Assembly: GCA_028583685.1 (NCBI GenBank)
Contig: JAMXIF010000058.1
Location: 12,005,890-12,069,889, forward strand
DNA length: 64,000 nucleotides
Reading direction: 5' to 3'
Origin: Petaurus breviceps papuanus
Lineage: Eukaryota; Chordata; Mammalia; Diprotodontia; Petauridae
Both the position numbers and the translations under genes were made by a program. This document shows positions 1-11,199 of this stretch, in pieces. Below the pieces are notes generated by a model that saw nothing but the letters and a program-made list of their open reading frames with translations, made no database searches and had not been told where the DNA came from. The stretch's first letter is position 1. The number at the start of each line of letters is the position of its first letter.

Positions 1-190
1 GGAAAAAGAAATCATAAGGAACTTATTAAAGTTGAACTATTTACATTCCTACATGGAAAAATGATAATTGTAACTCATGAGACTTTTCTCAGTATGAGGA
101 TAGTTGAAGGTAATATATATGTGTGTGTGTATGTATGTGTAGGAGGGTGTATGTGTGTATAAATATATATGTGAGTGTGTGCATATGTAT
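1..190. repeat. TG/TATG-rich microsatellite and AT-rich flank
   Basis: Positions about 108-190 are dominated by TG, TATG and TGTA units and flanked by AT-rich sequence. Nothing coding is visible. Confidence 0.6.
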
Positions 191-199
191 GTACATGTA

Positions 200-960
200 G
201 ATAGAGACAGAGGGCACAGGATGAGTTGAATATGAAGGGATGATATCTAAAAAATAAAATTAAGAGGTGGGAGAGGAATATATTAGTGGAAGGAGAAGGG
301 AAGAGATGGATTAGGGTAAATTATCTAATATAAAAGAGGCAAGAGAAAACTATTAAAGTGGAGGGGAAGAACAGGAAGGTGAAAGGGAATAGAACAATCT
401 TACTCTCATTGAATTTGGCTTAAGGAGAAAATAACATACACACTCAATTGGGTATCTTACCCTACAGGAAAATAGGGGGGAAGGGGATAAAAGGGAGGGC
501 AGATTGGGGGAGAAAGTAGTTAGAAGCAAACACTTTTGAAAAAGGACAGGGTCAAAGGAGAAAATAGAATAAGTGGGGGGTCGGATAGGATGGAGGGAAT
601 TATACTTAGTCTTTCACAATATAACTACTGTGGAAATGTTTTGTGTAACTACACATGTACAACCTATAGTGAATTGCTTATCTTCCCAGTGGGGATGGGT
701 GAGGAAGGAAGAAGGGAAAAAATCTGGAACTCAAAGTTTTAAAAACAAATGTTTTTTAAAAATTGCTTTTTACATGCAACTGGGAAATATATAGAAATCC
801 ATCTTGCTCTACTAGAAAGTGGGGAGGGGGAGCATGAGGGAGGATATAAGAGAGAACAGATTGGGGGAGGCTTGCTATTTTTGGGTGGGGGTAGGGGAAA
901 GATGGGGAGAAAAATTCGTATCTCAAAATATTATGGAAAGGAATGTTGAAAACTAAAAAT
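200..960 (+). repeat. G/A-rich repeat, probably LINE 3' UTR
   Basis: This is purine-rich sequence with recurring GGAGGGG-type blocks and a tail of A-rich words near 950-970. It resembles the 3' UTR of marsupial L1-type elements as I remember them. The short ORFs in it are not convincing genes. Confidence 0.4.
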
Positions 961-1116
961 AAATATATAAATTGGAAAAATTATAAAAATTGAATTATAA
1001 GAAGAAAAAGCTAACAAAACTATAATAGTATACTAGTATATGTATATATACAAAATGACATAGAATCTATCTATATAGTATTTTAGAATCCAATTAATAT
1101 GTATATATTTTGTTGT

Positions 1117-1345
1117 TGTTGAGTCAGTTCAGTTGTGTCTGACTCTTCATGACCACATTTGGAAAAGATATTGGAGAGGTTTGCATATCCTTCTCCAGCT
1201 CATTTTACATGAGGAACAAAACAGGGTTAACTGACTTGTTCAGGGTCACACAGGTAGTAAGCGTCCAAGGTTGGATTTGAATTCATAAAAAAGAATTTTC
1301 CTTATTCCAAGCCCCATGCTCTATCTACTGCACCATCTAGTTGCC
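1117..1345 (-). repeat. tRNA-derived SINE, long (type C) form
   Basis: This is the minus-strand copy of a marsupial SINE whose tail contains the complement of GAGCTGGAGAAGGA and of a 'gagtcagacac' block. The tRNA-like head is at the right end (ATCTAGTTGCC). The body is diverged. AT-repeat microsatellite sequence follows at about 1352-1372. Confidence 0.65.
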
Positions 1346-2096
1346 GAAATATGTGTATATATATATATATATTCAATATTTATGTTTAATTATCTATGGT
1401 GCCTTCATGCATAATGCAATTTCCCTCTTTGAAATGTGTATGTTTTTACTGTTGCCTTAACTGAGATAATGATTGAAATCCCTGGTTTTTATAAAAGTTT
1501 TCCTGAAGCACAATAAATTCGACTATAATCTCTCATTTCAACTGTGTATATCTATATATCTATATTTATGTATATGTGTGCAAATAGGTTTCAATGTGTT
1601 TATTATAAGTGACATGTTGATGGATTCAGTTTTTCCTTCTGTTCTCCTAAACTATTTATTTTTATTGGTGAGTTTGTACCATCAACATTCATGATTAGTT
1701 GTTAATTATGTATTTCCCTTCATCATATTCACTTATATTTCTCCCTTTTTTGCCCCACATCATTAGAAGAAGAAATAAATGGTGAAAGAGTGGAAATATG
1801 ATCAACACTATTGATCTATAATTGAAGCACTTTGCTTATAATTCAACGTCCCTCTACTTTTTTCCCCTTGACCAGAACTTAATTACTAGTTTTCAACCTT
1901 TTTTCCTTCCTTTTAATTCCCCCTTACAATTCATTCTTTTAAGCTGAACTCTGTTTTGTGGTGAATATTACCTCCATTACTTTACCCTCTCTTATAAATG
2001 CCACCCTGTCCTCTCTCTGTTTATTGATGTTTCATTGTTGAATTCAATATATTTCTACACCCAACTCTGTGTGTGTTCAAACTTTCTTTGTCCTGT
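1346..2096. other. AT-rich stretch without recognised gene
   Basis: A TA microsatellite is followed by T/C-rich sequence that may be antisense LINE. I see no gene and no RNA gene. Confidence 0.5.
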
Positions 2097-2645
2097 TGTA
2101 GCAGCAAGCACCCCAGCTTCCCCAGGGTGTCTGCCCATACAGGTTCTTGGATCTGCTTTGATAAAGGAAAGCAACTCAAAATGGGTTAACAAGCTTACTT
2201 TAATCAGTCAGACATATATCGTTTACCTTGTTCAGGAGAAAAGGTCAGCACCCCGAACTTCAAAGTATACAGGCAGAATTATCAAGACAGAAACAGATCA
2301 AGTAGACAGATTTCCAAACTGTCCAACCATTACATCCATACCCAGTCAACATCTGGGTTTCCGCATCTGGGTTTTTCAAAGCCGGGGCGGGGGGGGCCTG
2401 GACAAAATGGACAACGGCTTCCCAGAATACAGATGAAATCACAACACTTCTCAAAGTGAGCCCCCAAAACAAAGCTACACATCAGGGCTTATATAGCCTT
2501 CTCCTGGCTCAGAGAATGTAACAACCTTATTGACTCACTGGCCAATCAAGAAGTATCTACTGAAAAACAAGCCTCCCACCCTAGGCTTCAGGTGCACTTT
2601 AGCCTAGGGGCAGGGAAGATCTTCCAAATCTGCATTCCCATTACA
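2097..2645 (-). mobile_element. Solo LTR of an endogenous retrovirus, family 1
   Basis: On the minus strand this element begins TGTAATGGGAATG and ends TTGCTGCTACA, so it has the TG...CA ends of an LTR. The same sequence recurs at 9365-9712 and 19145-19722. Flanks CCTGT and CCTGC look like a 5-bp target duplication. No internal viral region adjoins it, so it is a solo LTR fossil. A family-level name needs a repeat library. Confidence 0.8.
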
Positions 2646-3409
2646 CCTGCTTAGATAAGAGGGAGGTTCATGTGATGCCTGTTCATCCACCCTTTCTTCC
2701 ATGTTTGCATACTCTACTTTTCCCATATTCCAATTATGAAAAATAGTAAGTTCTACCCCACCCCCTTTCCTTCATTTCACTCCAGTGTATTCCCTTTTCC
2801 TTCCTTTTATTTGCCCTTCTAAAGCCATTAAGACAGAACAAAACCACCCCTAGGCTTTCTGTTTTTCCTGTTTAATTCTCTCTGTGATCCATAAGGACAC
2901 TGGTTTTAAAAGAACACATCTCTTCTCCCCCTATTAAATGTAAACATTTAATCATAGTTTATCCCTTTCCAATTCCTCAAATGTACTTACCTTTCCAGTC
3001 TCTTGATTTCTGTGACTTGCATTTCAAAGTTTCTACTCAGCTCTGATCTTTTAACTAGGAATGCTTAAAAATATACCATTTCATTAAAGGTTTATTTTCT
3101 CCTGGCAGGATTATGCTCAGTCTTGCAAGCTATATAATCTGTGATTCTAAATCTTTATCGCTTGCCTTTTGGAATAGAATATTCTAAAATTTTTTTCTCT
3201 CTTTTATAGTAGTCTCAGTCAAATTCTTGTGGTTTCTAGTTACTTGACATCTTTTTTTTCTGGCTACTTAACTTAGAGTATTTTTTTTCTTTCACCTGAA
3301 AGCTCTGTATTTTGCCTATGAAATTCCTGGAACCTTTTATTTTGTGGTTTCTTTCAGGGGATGACCAGTGAATTCTTTCTATTTTTACTTTGTCCTCTGC
3401 TTCTAAGAG
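2646..3409. other. AT-rich stretch, probable old LINE remnants
   Basis: This T/C-rich sequence has no convincing ORF. It resembles antisense LINE sequence but I cannot assign it. Confidence 0.4.
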
Positions 3410-3426
3410 ATCTGAGCAGTGTTCTT

Positions 3427-4337
3427 CTTTTTTAAAAAATTATTTATTTGTTTTTAGTTTTCAATGTTCACTTTTTTTTTGCTTTTTTTGTAGGGGGGAA
3501 GGTAGGGCAATTGGGGTTAAGTGACTTGCCCAAGGTCATGTGGCTAGTTTTGTGTTAAGTATCTAAGGCCAGATTTGAACTCAGGTCCTCCTGACCCCAG
3601 GGCTGGTGCTCTATTCACTGTACCACCTAGCTGCCCCAATGTTTACTTTTATAAGATTTTGAGTTCTAAATTTTCCTCCTCCCTCCCCTCCCCGCTTCCA
3701 AAAGACAGCATGCATTCTGATATAAGCTATACATGTACAATCAATCATCTTAATCATATTTCCACATTAATCATGTTTTGATAAAAGAATAAGAACAAAA
3801 GGGAAAAACCACCAAAAAAAAAAGAACAAAACGTAAACAAACAAAAAAAAAGAAAATAGTATGTTTAGATCTACATTCAGATACTGTAATTCTTTCTCTG
3901 GATATGGATAGCATTTTCCATCATGAGTCTTTTGGAATTGTCTTGACTTAGATCATTGCAATTCTGAGAAGAGCTAAGTCTATCAAAGTTAGTCATCACA
4001 CAATTTTATTGTGTTGTGTACAATGTTCCCCTGGTTCTGTTCATTTCATTCAACATCAATTCATGCAAGTCTTTCCAGGTTTTTCTGAAATCTGCCTGCT
4101 CATCATTTTCTATGGAACAATAGTGTTTCATTATATTCACATGCCACAACTTGTTCAGCCATTCCCCAATTGATAGACATCTCCTCAGTTTCCAGTTCTT
4201 GGCCACCACAAAAAGAGTTGCTATCACATGTGGCTCTTTTTCCTTTTTTTATGATCTCTTTGGGATACAGAGCTAGTAGTGTATTGCTGGATCAAAGGGT
4301 ATGCACAGTTCTATAGCCCTTTTGGGCAGAGCTCTAA
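3427..4337 (-). mobile_element. 5'-truncated L1 (ORF2 C-terminus and 3' end)
   Basis: The minus strand at 4006-4227 reads as the C-terminal ORF2 region: ATLFVVAKNWK, then IGEWLNKLWHVNIMKHYCSI, as in L1. Flanking 17-bp words ATCTGAGCAGTGTTCTT (3410-3426) and ATCTGAGCAGTATTCTT (4338-4354) are the target duplication. A SINE at 3476-3636 sits inside its 3' part. The copy is 5'-truncated and dead. Confidence 0.8.
3476..3636 (-). mobile_element. tRNA-derived marsupial SINE inside L1
   Basis: The antisense copy runs from the complement of the CCCCAATTGCC tail to CTAGCTGCCC at the right end. The flanks CAATGTTCACTTTT (3462-3475) and CAATGTTTACTTTT (3637-3650) form a 14-bp target duplication. It is therefore younger than its L1 host. 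Confidence 0.85.
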
Positions 4338-4356
4338 ATCTGAGCAGTATTCTTTT

Positions 4357-4505
4357 TTTTTCTTTGTGGAGGGCAATTGGGGTTAAGTGACTTGCCCAAG
4401 GTCACATGGCTAGTTTTTGTGTTAAGTGTCTAAGGTCAAATTTGAACTCAGATCCTTCCTACTCCAGGGTCAGTGCTCTATTCACTGTGCCACCTAGCTG
4501 CCCCA
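4357..4505 (-). mobile_element. tRNA-derived marsupial SINE in the L1 target duplication
   Basis: This antisense SINE has flanks AGCAGTATTCTTTT (4343-4356) and AGCAGCATTCTTTT (4506-4519). It landed in the right-hand target duplication of the L1 at 3427-4337, so the original target now exists three times. Confidence 0.85.
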
Positions 4506-4519
4506 AGCAGCATTCTTTT

Positions 4520-5050
4520 ATGATTTCTTGAAATGTGGTATCCAGGGGGGTTTTAGTAGTGATTGTCAGAGAGTCTTAAAAGATCTCTTCTTGACCTATT
4601 TCCAGGACAATTGTTTTTGATAATACATACCTTACTTTCTCCTATTTTTTCAGTCTTTTTATTTTATTCTAAAATTTCTTGTTCTCTTCTGAAAGTACTG
4701 AATTCTGTTTGTTCCATTCTGATTTTTAAGGAGTCTACTACTTGAATGAGATTTTTCACCTTCTATTCTAAGTTATTTATTCTACTTCCCATTTTTTTCC
4801 CTCCAGAGCTCTTATTCCATTTTTTCTTCTCTTGCTTCATTTCTTCTAGGTACCCTTGTAGTACTTGTTATCAATCCTTTTTCCCCCTGATACTTTACTT
4901 GTACTTATTATAGAGTTACTGTATTTCACCACATAATTGTTGCAGATTTTATGACAAATTTTTCACAAAAAGTGGGGTGTGACCATTATGTGAAGCTTTA
5001 AAAATTCTGCCAGTAATAATTAATAATCATTTATTACTAAATTGGTTTTC
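4520..5050. other. AT-rich stretch without recognised gene
   Basis: This T-rich sequence is possibly antisense LINE. Only short ORFs are present. Confidence 0.45.
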
Positions 5051-5230
5051 AGAGTGATTATAGGTGGCTCAGTGAATAGGGCACCAGCCCTGGAGTCAGG
5101 AGGACCTGAGTTCAAATTCAGCCTCAGACACTTAACACTCACTAGTGGTGTGACTGTGGGTAAGTTACTTAACCCCAATTGTTTTGCCTTCCCTCCTCCA
5201 AAAAGCAAAAAAACAAAAAACAAAAAAAAA
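5051..5230 (+). mobile_element. tRNA-derived marsupial SINE
   Basis: This is a plus-strand copy with the GGTGGCTCAGTGAATAG head, the GGAGTCAGGAGGACCTGAG body and an A-rich tail. The flanks ATTGGTTTTC and ACTGGTTTTGG are an approximate target duplication. Confidence 0.8.
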
Positions 5231-8200
5231 CAGCTAGACTGGTTTTGGTGCAAGATTAGGATGTATGGAATACTCGTGAATATATGTTAAAATTGGGAAG
5301 ATGCAAGTCTTACCATAGTGACCTACTCATGGCAACTTCACCTGCCTGCCTGCTTCCCTTACAACTACGACTCTTCATTGAATTGAGTTATATTACCATT
5401 AGTACTGTAGCACCCTAAACAAACCACACATGTCAACTTTTGGAAATATAAAGACAATGTGCTTGTGCTGAGAATTCTAGGCTCACAGCACACTATCCAG
5501 GACAGATAAATGCATATCCATATTCCACTGGTCAATACATTGCTTCTCTGTTTACCTATTTTAGCAATCTGGTGAACAGAATTACGCCCTGTGATGACTA
5601 CATAATGAAAGATTATAAACCAGTTTTTGGATTGAAAAAATAGGGTGCAACAATTTTGTGGTGGCAACAATTATGTGATGAAATACAATATTCTCTTTTC
5701 AAAAAGTTTACCTCTTGGGTGTCTCTTTGCCCAAAGTATTTTCCCTAGTGTTCTGTCTTCTGTTTACTCATATCTCCAGCTTGAGTTTCTGATTTGGGAC
5801 TTTATTCCCAAACCAGGACTTATTCTCTCCTGTAAGTCTTAGATGAGATAGTCAAGCACTTATTGGTCCTGCCTTCAATTTCCTGGCATGGTGACTTCTA
5901 CCTCCCTAGTTTTATCTGTGTTCAGAGCACTGGCAGACCTCAGATATCCTTGAATCTTCTGTGCTCAAAGTGTAGTAGTCTTCAGACCTCTTTAAACCAT
6001 GGTAATTCAGAGTGCTGTCAGAACTTGGTCCCATATCCAAGATTAAAACACTATGGAGTTCTGACCTCTTATCTGACACCCCCTCCTCCCCCATCAAAGC
6101 CATTTATGATTTCTGCCTCCCAAAAGAGAACACTGAAGGCTTCAGATGCTCCTGGAATATCTCTCGTCCAAGTTTTGCAATCGAAAGTCATGCAATACTT
6201 ATAGTCACAGTCTTTATCATGATCATGGGCGCTGTAAATATTGCATTGGCACTACAAGACCCCATTCCAGTGCCCTCATGCTTCTGGCTATTTATTTGTG
6301 CCACTCTAAGGAGGGAGGCAGAATGAAAGAACTTACTCTTATTTCTCTTTGGGTTTTTCAATCATTATCTGATCTAAAGCTTTGCTGGAATATATGTGAG
6401 AGAACTGGGCTCCTCTACAACCTTTCACATGAACTCCATCCTTTAAAAACAAATTTTTGTTCATTTTTCAGAAGTAAATGCAAATTTCCTAATTCTTGTT
6501 TCAATTACTAACCTAAACTTGACAATATCACTTAAAACATTTTTTTTTCCGTTTTAAACTAGTAGTCATATAGCTTTCTTTAACTTGAATGTCTCATTTA
6601 TCAAAGATAGGAGCTTTACTTGAGATTACCCTTCCCCAACTCTTCTCCCTCTTTTTTCTCTCCTTTGCTCTGTTTCTCTGAAACTCTTCTGAAACATTTA
6701 GTGGCTAAAGCCATTATAAAGGTTCTCACATTTTGGTAACAACTGGTTTGTTTGACAAAAGAAGTACAAATAATTTAAATATTTGTCTTTTTTTTTGCTT
6801 TGAGATTTGATGGTTGTTCTTTGAAGTACATATGTCTTTAAACTTTTAAGAATCTAAATGTTTCTTGAACATCCATCTCTCCCTTCATGCAACATACCAA
6901 GTTTTTCTGGGTAGATAATTCTGGGTTCATTGCTGACTCATCTCAATTTTGCACATGTTATATTTCAGTTTCTTGGATCATCATTTATCTTCTTTGAGAA
7001 GTCAACTGTGATCCTGATTATCATTCCTTGGCCCTTTCTCTCTGTGCTGTTGTAGCTTGCAGAAATTTTTCCCTTGTCTTTACAATGTTGGGATTTAACC
7101 ATACTATGCCTAGAGAAATTAAATCTCATGGCTTTACTCATCAGAGCCCTGTGAACTCTTCCTACTTGAATATTGTTATTTGCTTTGTTAATTCTGGAAA
7201 GTTTTCTTGAACAATTTCTTGGAATGTAGTTTTCAAGTTCTTTTGTTTTCTCATTTTTTTTTATGAATGATCCTAAAATTGTTGCATATCTTCTAATTTT
7301 TTCAATAATTCTGTTCTTTGCCAAGCTAGTTTTTCCAGTTGGTTTCCATTGTCTATAATTCTGTTTTCTGTCATAACAGTTTTCTACAATTTCTATAATA
7401 GAAAAGTCTGGTCCCTGGGGAGACCTTGGACCCCTTTAACATGGATTAACATAAAGGTCTGTGACTTAGAAAAAGATACCTGCTTGCAGAACAGGTCCAA
7501 TATAATGCTAATGTTTATGCTAACCAGGCAGAGTTATACATACCGTGGTTTAAAGTTTCCTCATACATGGGCAACGGTTTTTGGATCTAGCCAGGCAATA
7601 TACTTGATATCAGCAACAGAGAAAATTCTTCAGGGCCCTAAATTGGTATTGACTAATTTCTAATTTAAACCTAAATATTGTGATTGTTTTGTTTCTATAT
7701 AAAAAGCAACATGGTATATTACAAGATTTTAGTAATGACTTATGTTGTTGAACACAGCACATGGGCATGTTTCTTTTATATCCTCCATAATCATCATCAA
7801 CATCATAATTATGGCCCCTGAAAAATCATACCGGATACACAGGAATATCTATGATTTAGTGGGGGGGGAGGCATTTCCACATATAGTGTTTAGCAACATG
7901 GAAAAAACCTGGTGTTCCCAGTAGGCAAAATTTAGAAGTGCTTGGGAGGAATTCTTGAGAGAGAGAGAGAGACTCACCCAGTAGGCAAGCAAGTGAGAAA
8001 AAGAAAATAACATAGACAGGGAGAATGAAAAGAAGAACATGAGGAGTTAAGCCTAGTTCATGCCAGAGCTGGTGGTATGATACATTTCCCCTCAGATGCA
8101 ACCTGCTAGTGTTGATGCTAGTGGCAGGAGGAATTTCTCATCAAACATACATGAATCAGAATGTACTAGCATTCATAGAAGTGGCAACATTAACCCCCTG

Positions 8201-8465
8201 GGTCCCAAGAGAACAAAGCACAGCTTTATGGAGTGCTACCATGCCAAGACAGAATACCTTCTAAATTTGAGGCTACAGAACAGAATTCATCCAATGGAAC
8301 AAGTCAATTTACACTGTCTGTTATCTAGTTTGCAGTGTTGTGCTGATAAGAAATCATGGAGAAATGGAACAAGTTGACTCACATCTTCCCAGGACTAGAG
8401 GGTTAGATGAAGTAGTTTTGGAGAATTGGTGGCGAGAATATCTGCTGTTTATTTTATTCTTTTTA
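5231..8465. other. Gene-free stretch
   Basis: About 3.2 kb with no recognised gene. 6800-7340 is T-rich and resembles antisense LINE; 7420-7690 and 8040-8440 look unique. A short GA microsatellite lies at about 7956-7972. The longest ORFs (about 120 codons) have no recognisable family and no splice context. Confidence 0.5.
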
Positions 8466-8642
8466 CTTTTATTTTTATTTATTTATTTGCTTTTTGGAGG
8501 GGGGAGGGCAGGACAATTGGGGTAAAGTTACTTGCCCAAGGTCACATGGTTAGTAAGTGTTAAGTGTCTGAGGCCGAATTTGAGCCCAGGTCCTCCTGAC
8601 TCCAGGGTCAGTGCTCTATTCACTAAGCCACCTAGCTGCCCC
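8466..8642 (-). mobile_element. tRNA-derived marsupial SINE
   Basis: This antisense copy ends CACCTAGCTGCCCC. The flanks TTTTATTCTTTTA on either side look like its target duplication. Confidence 0.75.
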
Positions 8643-8764
8643 TGTTTTATTCTTTTAATTTACCTTTTATTATTTAAGTAGATGTCTTTTTCTGACCATT
8701 ATGTGACATACTTAATTTTAGCTAGGTCAAAAAAAATTGAAGTATTTGGGTGAAAGTTAATGGA

Positions 8765-9071
8765 GGGGGGCAGCCAGGTAGCACAGCGAGTAAGAGCACC
8801 GGCTCCAGTGTTGAGAAGACCTGGAGATCGAATCCTGGGCTCAGACACTTAGCACCCACCCAGAAACACCTGGCTGTGTAACCTTGAGCAAGTTACTTAA
8901 CCCCAATTGCTTAGGGGCGGCCAGGTGGCTCAGCGAGTAAGAGCACCAGCTCCAGTGTTGGGATGACCTGGATCAAATTCGGGTTCAGATACTCAGCACC
9001 ACACCCAGAAATAATAACTGGCCGTGTGACCTTGAGCAAGTTACTTAACCCCGATTGCTTATAAAAAAAAA
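8765..9071 (+). mobile_element. Dimeric SINE: two unlike tRNA-SINE monomers in tandem
   Basis: The first monomer (8765-8913) carries CACTTAGCACCCACCC and AAACACCTGG. The second (8914-9071) carries GATACTCAGCACCACACCC and AATAATAACTGG, then ends in an A-run. One target duplication, AAAGTTAATGGA, brackets the pair (8753-8764 and 9072-9083), so the dimer inserted as one unit. The same dimer occurs at 45557-45867. Confidence 0.85.
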
Positions 9072-9236
9072 AAAGTTAATGGAGGGAGAAACAGAAATGA
9101 TGTCATTGGAATATACTATAGATCATCTGGGGAGTAGAGGGGAAGAAATAGATGAGTTTGGGAAACATTATAAACCTGCCACAGAAGTATGATATAATAG
9201 TGATGAATGACTTCAATTATCCAAATATCTGTTGGG

Positions 9237-9358
9237 TCTCTCTGTCTCACTCTCTCTCTGTCTCTCTCTTTCTCTGTGTCTCTCTGTCTCTTTCTGTCTC
9301 TCTCTCTCTTCCCCCCCCTCCCCCGCCATGTGTCACTCTCTGTCTTTGTCTTTCTCTC
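9237..9358. repeat. CT-rich microsatellite
   Basis: Runs of TCTCTC, TCTCTG and TCTTTC form a polypyrimidine block ending just before the target duplication of the LTR at 9365. Confidence 0.8.
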
Positions 9359-9364
9359 CCCACC

Positions 9365-9712
9365 TGTAGCAGCAAACACCCCAAGCATCCTCAGGGTTTG
9401 CTGCCACCCTGTTCTTGGATCCAGTCAACATCTGGGTTTCAACATCTGGGTTTTTTCAAAGGGGGGGGGGCTCAGGACAACGGCTTCCCAAAATCCATAT
9501 CAAATCACAGAACACTTTTCAAAGTGAGCCCCAAAACAAAGCCTCACATCAGGGCTTATATAGCCTTCTCCTGGCTCAGAGAATGTAACAACCTTTTGGA
9601 CCCACTGGCCAATCAAAAAGTATCTACTGAAAAACAAGCCTCCCACCCCAGGGTCCAGGTGCACTTTAGCCTAGGGGCAGGGAAGATCTTTAAAATTTAC
9701 ATTCCCATTACA
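9365..9712 (-). mobile_element. Solo LTR, family 1, shorter copy
   Basis: This is the same family as 2097-2645, on the same strand, with TG...CA ends and a perfect 5-bp target duplication CCACC (9360-9364 and 9713-9717). It is about 200 bp shorter than the other two copies because part of the middle is absent. No viral interior adjoins it. Confidence 0.85.
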
Positions 9713-9717
9713 CCACC

Positions 9718-11130
9718 CTCTTTCTCTTTCCTTACAAAGAACCAATTTCATTGAGAACAATTCATGCCAGACCAATCTCATTTCCTTTTTTGACAAGATT
9801 GCTAAATTAATAAATAACGGTGTAATTTATCTAGATTTTAACAAAACTTTTTGTAAAATCTCATATTATTCTTGTGGAAGAGACAGAAAGATATGGACTA
9901 AATTAATACAATCAGATGGGTTGAAATCTAATTGAATTGCTGAAATCAAAGAGTAGTTGCTAATGATTCAATATCAGCATGTTAAAAGGTTGGCAGCAGA
10001 GTGCCCCAGGGACCTGTACTTGGCTCTGAGCTGTTTAACATTTTTATTAGTTATTTGGATAAAGGCATAGATGGTGTGTCTATGAAATTTACAGATGCAC
10101 AAAGCTGGGATGGACACTAGATGACAGAATCAGGAACCAAAATATCTTGACAGGATAGAGCACTGGGCAGAATTAAATAAAATGAAATTCAGTAAGGATA
10201 AATGTAAATTTTTATACTTGGATACAAAAAAAGTCACATTTACAAGTAGAAAATGGGAAAGGCTTGGATGGATAGCAGTTATTCTGATAAAGATCTGGGA
10301 TTTTTAATGAACTACAAGTTCAATATGAATCATCAGTGTGAGATGACAGCCAAAAAAAGATAATGTGATCTTGAACTGCATTGAGAGTGACACAGCTTCC
10401 AGGAAGAGGTAAATGATATATAGTCTGATTGTACCCTCCCTTGATCAGACTTCATTTGAAATATTGCCTTCATTTCTGGGTGTCAGCTTGAGAAGGAAGT
10501 TGATAAGCTGGAGAGTGTGCAAAGGAGGGCACCCAGGATGGCAAAGGGCCTTGGGTCCATGAGGATCAGTCAGAGAAACGGGGAATATTTAACCTAAAGA
10601 AAATAAGACTTAGTGGGGCAGCCGGTAGTACAGTGAATAGAGCACCGGCCCTGAAGTCAGGAAGACCTAAGTTGAAATCTCCCTCAAACACTTGACACTT
10701 TGTGACCTTGGGCAAATCACTTAACCCCAATTGCCTTGCTTTCCCCCCTCAAAAAAAGAAAAAGGAAATAAGACTTGGGAGAGGTATGATAGCTACATTC
10801 ATATTTTGAATGGTTGCTGTGTGGCAGAGAGATTAGATTTGTTCTGTTTGGCCCCAGATTGTAGAACAAGGTATAATCGATAGAAGTTTCAAAGAGGCAA
10901 ATTTTAGTTTAATGTCAGAAAAAAATTTCTAACAAACAAAACTGTCTAAAAGTGTAGTGGGTTATCCCAAGAAGTGGAAGGTTCCCCTTCTTTGAAGGTC
11001 TTCAAGTAGAGTCTGTATGACAACTGGAAGGATAAGTTAGAAAGGGGATTTCTTTGGTGTGGGGGTTATATTAAGAGGTTGATGAGATCATCTGAATCTC
11101 AACTTCTGTGATTCTGTGAGATATTCAGTG
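9718..11130 (+). mobile_element. CR1/L3-type LINE fragment, RT region to 3' end
   Basis: Around 9995-10090 a reverse-transcriptase block is readable as PQGPVLG then FNIFISYLDKGID, as in CR1/L3 elements. Downstream sequence follows the family to its 3' end near 11130 (GATTCTGTGAG). A SINE interrupts it at 10612-10765. Frames are broken in many places and the copy is old. Confidence 0.75.
10612..10765 (+). mobile_element. tRNA-derived marsupial SINE in CR1/L3
   Basis: This is a plus-strand copy with an 11-bp perfect target duplication AAATAAGACTT (10601-10611 and 10766-10776). It is younger than the LINE it interrupts. Confidence 0.85.
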
Positions 11131-11199
11131 GAAAATGATGCTCATAGTTAATGGTTCTAGGAACTTGAATATAATTTAGGGCACTACATTTCTCTTCTC

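Noticed and set aside
8765-9071. tRNA gene candidates in SINE heads
   Set aside because: The SINE heads derive from a tRNA, but they are dispersed, carry SINE bodies and A-tails and lack an intact cloverleaf; no true tRNA gene was seen.
9152-9754. 200-codon plus-strand ORF
   Set aside because: It runs through a CT microsatellite and then a solo LTR in antisense; the Ser/Leu-rich translation is that of the repeat.
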